Source: Litorivita pollutaquae (GTDB taxonomy: Bacteria; Pseudomonadota; Alphaproteobacteria; Rhodobacterales; Rhodobacteraceae). Taken from it: a DNA stretch of 64,000 nucleotides. The translations under genes and the position numbers were made by a program. How positions within the stretch are numbered: position 1 is the first letter of the stretch; every line of letters starts with the position of its first letter. Positions 60,303 to 64,000 of this stretch are shown piece by piece. The stretch spans positions 248,001 to 312,000 of the forward strand of contig NZ_KZ826482.1 of assembly GCF_003205515.1 (NCBI RefSeq), read 5' to 3'. The notes below the pieces were generated by a model. It made no database searches. It was not told the DNA's origin and worked only from the letters and a program-made list of their open reading frames with translations.

Positions 60303-61705
60303 CGCGTCGCCACGGGGAAACATTCGACCCCTTCGGACACAAATGCAGCGCAGAAGCGGCGGGCCTCGTTGATGTCGTCAAATCCATGGGCGCGCAGCCG
60401 GTAGAAAACCCGCCCACCGCTTGTGGCTTGTTGCACGACCAGAGATTTACCCTCAAGCAGATCCCCGAACCGCGCATCCAGTTTATGCCATCCGGCCCGT
60501 GCACCATCGGCGGTATCAAATGTGCCAAGCTGCGCCAAACGGGTGCCAACCGGAAGGCTGGCGGCGTCGATCTCTCCGGCGCGGGCGGCGGATTTGAGCG
60601 CCGCCTCAACCGGTCCACTGGCCGAGGCCTTTTGCAACCCGGCGGGCCGCAAGCGTGGGCGCAAGCTGCGGGCCAAACCGCTTTTCGGCGCGGGGGTTAC
60701 GACCTTTGCCGGCGGGGCCACGGCAACAATGGGTGCGACAACAGAAGCCGAGGCCTTGATCGGCGCGGTTTCATCCATCGGCGTAGACCCTGCGGCCAAT
60801 TGCGCGGCCAGAGCTTGAATATCGGCCAATTTGCCTTGCGGCAAAGCGGCACCGCCAGCCGAAATGTCGACCTGCGCCGCCTGTGGTGCCTGTGGTGCAG
60901 CCGGAACAGCCCCTGCCACGGCAGGCGTGTCTTCGGCGGTCAAATCCACCGGTTTAGGGGCCAACACAAGCCGGTCTGCCGGCTTCGCAGCGGCCCCTTC
61001 CGCAGCAACCTGATTGACCGAAAACCCTTGATAATCTGCGGGTCTTCCGCCGGGGGTTTCGGGGGCGACGCGCATCGGCCCTGCGGCGGCGCGGATCACC
61101 GGCACGCCGGACACATCGCGCGCCAAAAGTTTATAACCCCAGACACCAAGCCCGACCACCAAAGCCAATGACACCACCGCGCCCGCGAGGTTGGCCATAC
61201 GCTGCGCCCCTGCGGCGCTTGGCATCCGGGCCGAAGACATCAAAGCGGCGGCCATCGTCGGCGCGGCGCTCTGCGGAGCGTGCTCCGCAGGTTGGGCGCC
61301 TTGGCCGGCATATTGGGTCTGCGCTGCATATTGGGACTGCGCCGCATCATCCGCCGCATGACTCTGCGCTGCGATCTCCGGTTGCGGTGCGAAATAGCCT
61401 GCGGTCACGCGCAAAGCCTGTGGGGTTTCGGACGCTTGTGAGACCTGCGGCGCATGGGCAGAAGCCTGTTGCACCGCATCATACTGTGGCTCTGCATAGG
61501 TCTGGGCGGCCTGCGCCGCGGGCACATATGCCGCCGCCGGCTCAACCTCTTCGGGGTGCCCCTGCCCCTGCGCATGTTGCGCATTTGAACCATAACCGCG
61601 CGATGCGGCAGGCGCCGAACGCGCATAGGCCGGATGTTGGGATGGATCGAAAGTCGTTGCCTGTTTGGGCGCACGCGCTGCGCCCGTCACACGGATATCC
61701 GCCAT
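60299..61705 (-). CDS. SPOR-domain membrane protein
   Basis: A 468-residue inner-membrane protein. The first 170 residues are Ala/Gln/Pro-rich and cytoplasmic. One transmembrane helix is at about 170-195 (MANLAGAVVSLALVVGLGVWG in part). A disordered periplasmic stretch and a C-terminal SPOR domain (about 385-468: GTRLAQLGTFDTADGARAGW, RVFYRLRAHGFDDINEARRFC in part) follow. SPOR domains bind denuded septal peptidoglycan, so a division role is likely. Coupling to nagZ fits cell-wall metabolism. Confidence 0.9.
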   Translation of the reverse strand: MADIRVTGAARAPKQATTFDPSQHPAYARSAPAASRGYGSNAQHAQGQGHPEEVEPAAAYVPAAQAAQTYAEPQYDAVQQASAHAPQVSQASETPQALRVTAGYFAPQPEIAAQSHAADDAAQSQYAAQTQYAGQGAQPAEHAPQSAAPTMAAALMSSARMPSAAGAQRMANLAGAVVSLALVVGLGVWGYKLLARDVSGVPVIRAAAGPMRVAPETPGGRPADYQGFSVNQVAAEGAAAKPADRLVLAPKPVDLTAEDTPAVAGAVPAAPQAPQAAQVDISAGGAALPQGKLADIQALAAQLAAGSTPMDETAPIKASASVVAPIVAVAPPAKVVTPAPKSGLARSLRPRLRPAGLQKASASGPVEAALKSAARAGEIDAASLPVGTRLAQLGTFDTADGARAGWHKLDARFGDLLEGKSLVVQQATSGGRVFYRLRAHGFDDINEARRFCAAFVSEGVECFPVATR

Positions 61706-61784
61706 TTCTTCGCCTCACTGCCCGTGCGATACGTTGCCGCCGGTGCTTATCTAATGCCTGCTCGACACCGGCGAAGGCGCGCTT

Positions 61785-63530
61785 TTATCGCATCTCTTTC
61801 GCCGGAGTTACGCCCAGAATACCAAGACCTGCGGAAATAACAACGCTTGTGGCCTTTGCGAGGGCAATTTTTGCCGATGTGGCATCCGTGTTTCCCTCTT
61901 GCAAGAACCGCAGCTCTGGCGTGTCATTGCCACGGTTCCACAGCGCATGGAAATCCGACGCAAGCTCATAAAGATAAAAGGCGATGCGGTGCGGCTCGTT
62001 GGTGCGGCCGGCGATTTCCACCAAACGCGGCCATTCGGCGATCTTCTTGGCCAATGTCAGCTCTGCCTCATGGGTGACACCGGACAAGTCCGCCGCCGCC
62101 AAATCAGCATCGGTAAATGTCATGCCCGCCTCGGCGGCCTTGCGCAGAACCGAATGCACCCGCGCATTGGCATAGTTCACATAGAACACAGGGTTGTCTT
62201 TGGATTGCTCCATCACCTTGTCGAAATCAAAATCCAAGGGCGCATCGTTTTTGCGCGTCAACATATGAAACCGCGTCACATCGCGGCCCACTTGATCCAC
62301 CACGTCGCGCAGGGTGACAAAGGTCCCTGCCCGTTTTGACATTTTGAACGGTTCGCCGTTTTTGTAGAGCTTCACCAATTGCGTCAGCTTGACATCAAGC
62401 GGCACGCGATTGTCCGACAAAGCCGCCACCGCCGCCTTCATCCGTTTGACATAACCGCCGTGATCGGCGCCAAACACATCGATGAGCATATCGAACCCGC
62501 GCTCAATCTTGTCGAAGTGATAGGCAATATCAGGCGCAAAGTAGGTCCAGCCGCCATCGGATTTTTGCACCGGACGATCGACGTCATCGCCATAGTCGGT
62601 GGATTTGAACAAGGTCTGCTCACGCGGCTCCCAATCTTCGGGCAGCTTGCCCTTGGGGGGCTCCAACGTGCCGCGATAAATCAAACCTTTGGCGTCGAGC
62701 GCCTTTAACGCCGCCTCAATCCGGCCGGTGCCATAAAGCGATTTTTCAGAGTAGAACACATCCATCTCGACGCCAAGCGCCTTGAGGTCGCCGCGAATGA
62801 GATCCATCATCGCATCGGTGGAATACACCCGCACCTCTTGCAACCAGACCTCTTCGGGCTGATCGACATAGGCACCGCCAACTTTGTCCTTAAGCGCCGC
62901 GCCCACCTCGACAAGATATTCGCCCGGATATGTGCCTTCGGGAAAGGCAACCTCTTGGCCGTGGGCCTCAAGGTAGCGCAGATAAACCGAACGCGCCAAA
63001 ACATCGACCTGCGCGCCGCCATCATTGATGTAATATTCGCGGGTGACGTCATATCCGACGTAATCAAGCAGCGAGGCCAAAGCATCGCCAAACACCGCGC
63101 CGCGTGTGTGACCCACATGCATCGGGCCGGTGGGGTTGGCCGAGACATATTCGACATTCACGCGTTTGTTTTGCCCCATATCGGACCGGCCATATGCCGT
63201 GCCCTGTTTCAAAGCGGTGCGAAGAACCCCGTGCCACAGGTCCGCATCAAGCCGCAGGTTCAAGAACCCCGGCCCCGCCACCTCGGCGGAAACAACACGC
63301 GGATCATTGCCCAAACGGGTCGCCAGAGCATCGGCAATATCGCGCGGTTTCATCTTTGCCGGCTTGGCCAGAACCATGGCCGCATTGGTCGCCATATCCC
63401 CATGCAACGGATCGCGCGGCGGTTCGACCGCGACATTGGCGAAATCAAGCCCCTCGGGCAACGCGCCCTCGGCTTGCATCGCGTTGAGCGTTTCAATCAC
63501 AAGGGTGCGAATTTGGGTAAAGAGGTTCAT
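61785..63530 (-). CDS. argS: Arginyl-tRNA synthetase
   Basis: Charges tRNA(Arg). The class I signature is [20 protein letters not shown] (in part), with HVGH as HIGH, and the [12 protein letters not shown] motif near residue 380. The C-terminal DALR anticodon domain ends [14 protein letters not shown]. It is 581 residues long. [15 protein letters not shown] is the normal start; upstream frame to 63647 is not conserved-looking. It precedes the SPOR gene on the same strand. Confidence 0.97.
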   Translation of the reverse strand: MNLFTQIRTLVIETLNAMQAEGALPEGLDFANVAVEPPRDPLHGDMATNAAMVLAKPAKMKPRDIADALATRLGNDPRVVSAEVAGPGFLNLRLDADLWHGVLRTALKQGTAYGRSDMGQNKRVNVEYVSANPTGPMHVGHTRGAVFGDALASLLDYVGYDVTREYYINDGGAQVDVLARSVYLRYLEAHGQEVAFPEGTYPGEYLVEVGAALKDKVGGAYVDQPEEVWLQEVRVYSTDAMMDLIRGDLKALGVEMDVFYSEKSLYGTGRIEAALKALDAKGLIYRGTLEPPKGKLPEDWEPREQTLFKSTDYGDDVDRPVQKSDGGWTYFAPDIAYHFDKIERGFDMLIDVFGADHGGYVKRMKAAVAALSDNRVPLDVKLTQLVKLYKNGEPFKMSKRAGTFVTLRDVVDQVGRDVTRFHMLTRKNDAPLDFDFDKVMEQSKDNPVFYVNYANARVHSVLRKAAEAGMTFTDADLAAADLSGVTHEAELTLAKKIAEWPRLVEIAGRTNEPHRIAFYLYELASDFHALWNRGNDTPELRFLQEGNTDATSAKIALAKATSVVISAGLGILGVTPAKEMR

Positions 63531-63804
63531 GGCGGCGTCCTTCTGGCTTAGCATGCGGTTTAGCACGGGCAGCGGTGCCGTCAATGTCCGCCGCCGCAAA
63601 ACCGCCGCGCAGCGCCCAAGCACGACAAGCCGGCGCATCCCCCACATAATATACTGGGCTCAAATATGCCGGTCTTTGCACAGCAGCCGCAGTTGTCAGC
63701 TTGGCCAAGCCGCCAGACGCGCGGGACAGCGGCGCAAATGCCGCTCTGTTGAACACCTTTTCCCCGTTATGCAAAACATGCCGCCAGAGACCGCCGTTCA
63801 ATTT
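63531..63804. other. Gap between the dGTPase-like gene and argS
   Basis: About 270 bases with both neighbours on the minus strand. I see no gene, T-tract terminator or clear promoter. Confidence 0.4.
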
Positions 63805-64000
63805 TTAGAGCACCCCGCCCAAGAGCCGCTCGTGTTCTTGAATGGCGAAACGGTCGGTCATGCCGGCGATATAGTCACACACGATCCGCGCCAAGGCGAC
63901 CTCACCCTGCGCTTCGGCCACGTCTTTGCGCCATTGCTTGGGCAACAACTCCGGTTCTTCCAGAAACAGCGGGAATAATTCATTGACCACGCGGGTCACT
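63805..64000 (-). CDS. dgt: dGTP triphosphohydrolase-like protein, 3' end only
   Basis: The frame enters from the right edge, leaving about 65 C-terminal residues. ARIVCDYIAGMTDRFAIQEHERLL is close to the conserved end of alphaproteobacterial Dgt-like HD-domain hydrolases, which cut dNTPs to nucleoside and triphosphate. The catalytic HD motif would be outside the window. Its position before argS and the SPOR gene is, from memory, usual in Rhodobacterales. Confidence 0.75.
   Translation of the reverse strand, partial: VTRVVNELFPLFLEEPELLPKQWRKDVAEAQGEVALARIVCDYIAGMTDRFAIQEHERLLGGVL

Overview
The window is a 64 kb stretch of chromosome from an alphaproteobacterium of the order Rhodobacterales (Roseobacter/Rhodobacter relatives). 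The evidence is the ctrA-sciP pair, a CckA-type hybrid kinase, the bamA-ompH-fabZ-lpxA-lpxI-lpxB order, a double-length dCTP deaminase, LpxI in place of LpxH, SOS boxes of the alphaproteobacterial GTTC-N7-GTTC type, a CtrA box of the TTAA-N7-TTAA type, and GC-rich coding sequence throughout. I see no insertion sequence, prophage, CRISPR array or integrase. This is core, densely packed housekeeping DNA.

Layout. 1-5.4 kb: the end of a MauG-type cytochrome peroxidase, trmFO, gluQ, hisI (minus), a NifU-like scaffold protein and a soluble chemotaxis receptor. 5.4-10.3 kb: a predicted small RNA, a 40-residue membrane protein behind a perfect LexA box, recG and ligA (all minus). 10.4-11.6 kb: ctrA and sciP (minus), the cell-cycle regulators. 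11.8-12.9 kb: mnmA. 13-25.5 kb: a long minus-strand envelope and lipid block, read in transcription order: pyrH, frr, uppS, cdsA, dxr, rseP, a 44-residue membrane protein, then a terminator and a new promoter, then bamA, ompH, fabZ, lpxA, lpxI, lpxB. 25.7-32.2 kb: miaA, an AraC regulator, a lytic transglycosylase (minus), ssb, another tiny membrane protein (minus), a FemAB/GNAT-like acyltransferase and typA. 32.2-36.5 kb: a DUF1330 protein, alaS and recA (minus), recA having two LexA boxes. 36.6-44.8 kb: a small sulfotransferase, cckA, an RsmB-like rRNA methyltransferase, guaB, and a RamA-like corrinoid-protein activator. 45-50.3 kb: tRNA-Gly(CCC), an AbrB-type membrane protein, an ABC-F ATPase, olsB, bamE and a DUF177 protein. 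50.5-55.8 kb: rpmF, plsX, fabH, ihfA, a MerR-like regulator, tRNA-Pro(GGG) and dcd. 55.8-64 kb: a membrane diguanylate cyclase, a Met/Arg-rich small protein, scpB, scpA, nagZ, a SPOR protein, argS and the end of a dGTPase-like gene.

Functional themes. The cell-cycle relay is well represented: CckA (kinase), CtrA (response regulator) and SciP (CtrA antagonist) lie within 29 kb, and a perfect CtrA box precedes cckA, which suggests feedback. DNA repair is the second theme: recA, recG, ligA and ssb, plus a tiny membrane protein with its own LexA box. That protein resembles in size and logic, but not demonstrably in sequence, the SOS-induced division inhibitors of other alphaproteobacteria. The third theme is envelope building: BamA, BamE, OmpH/Skp, RseP, lipid A synthesis, isoprenoid carrier and phospholipid precursors, and fatty acid initiation by PlsX and FabH.

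The most interesting items are the LexA-box microprotein next to recG, the adjacent predicted small RNA with a well-formed promoter and terminator, and the CtrA box in front of cckA. All assignments come from reading the sequence; no database search was run.
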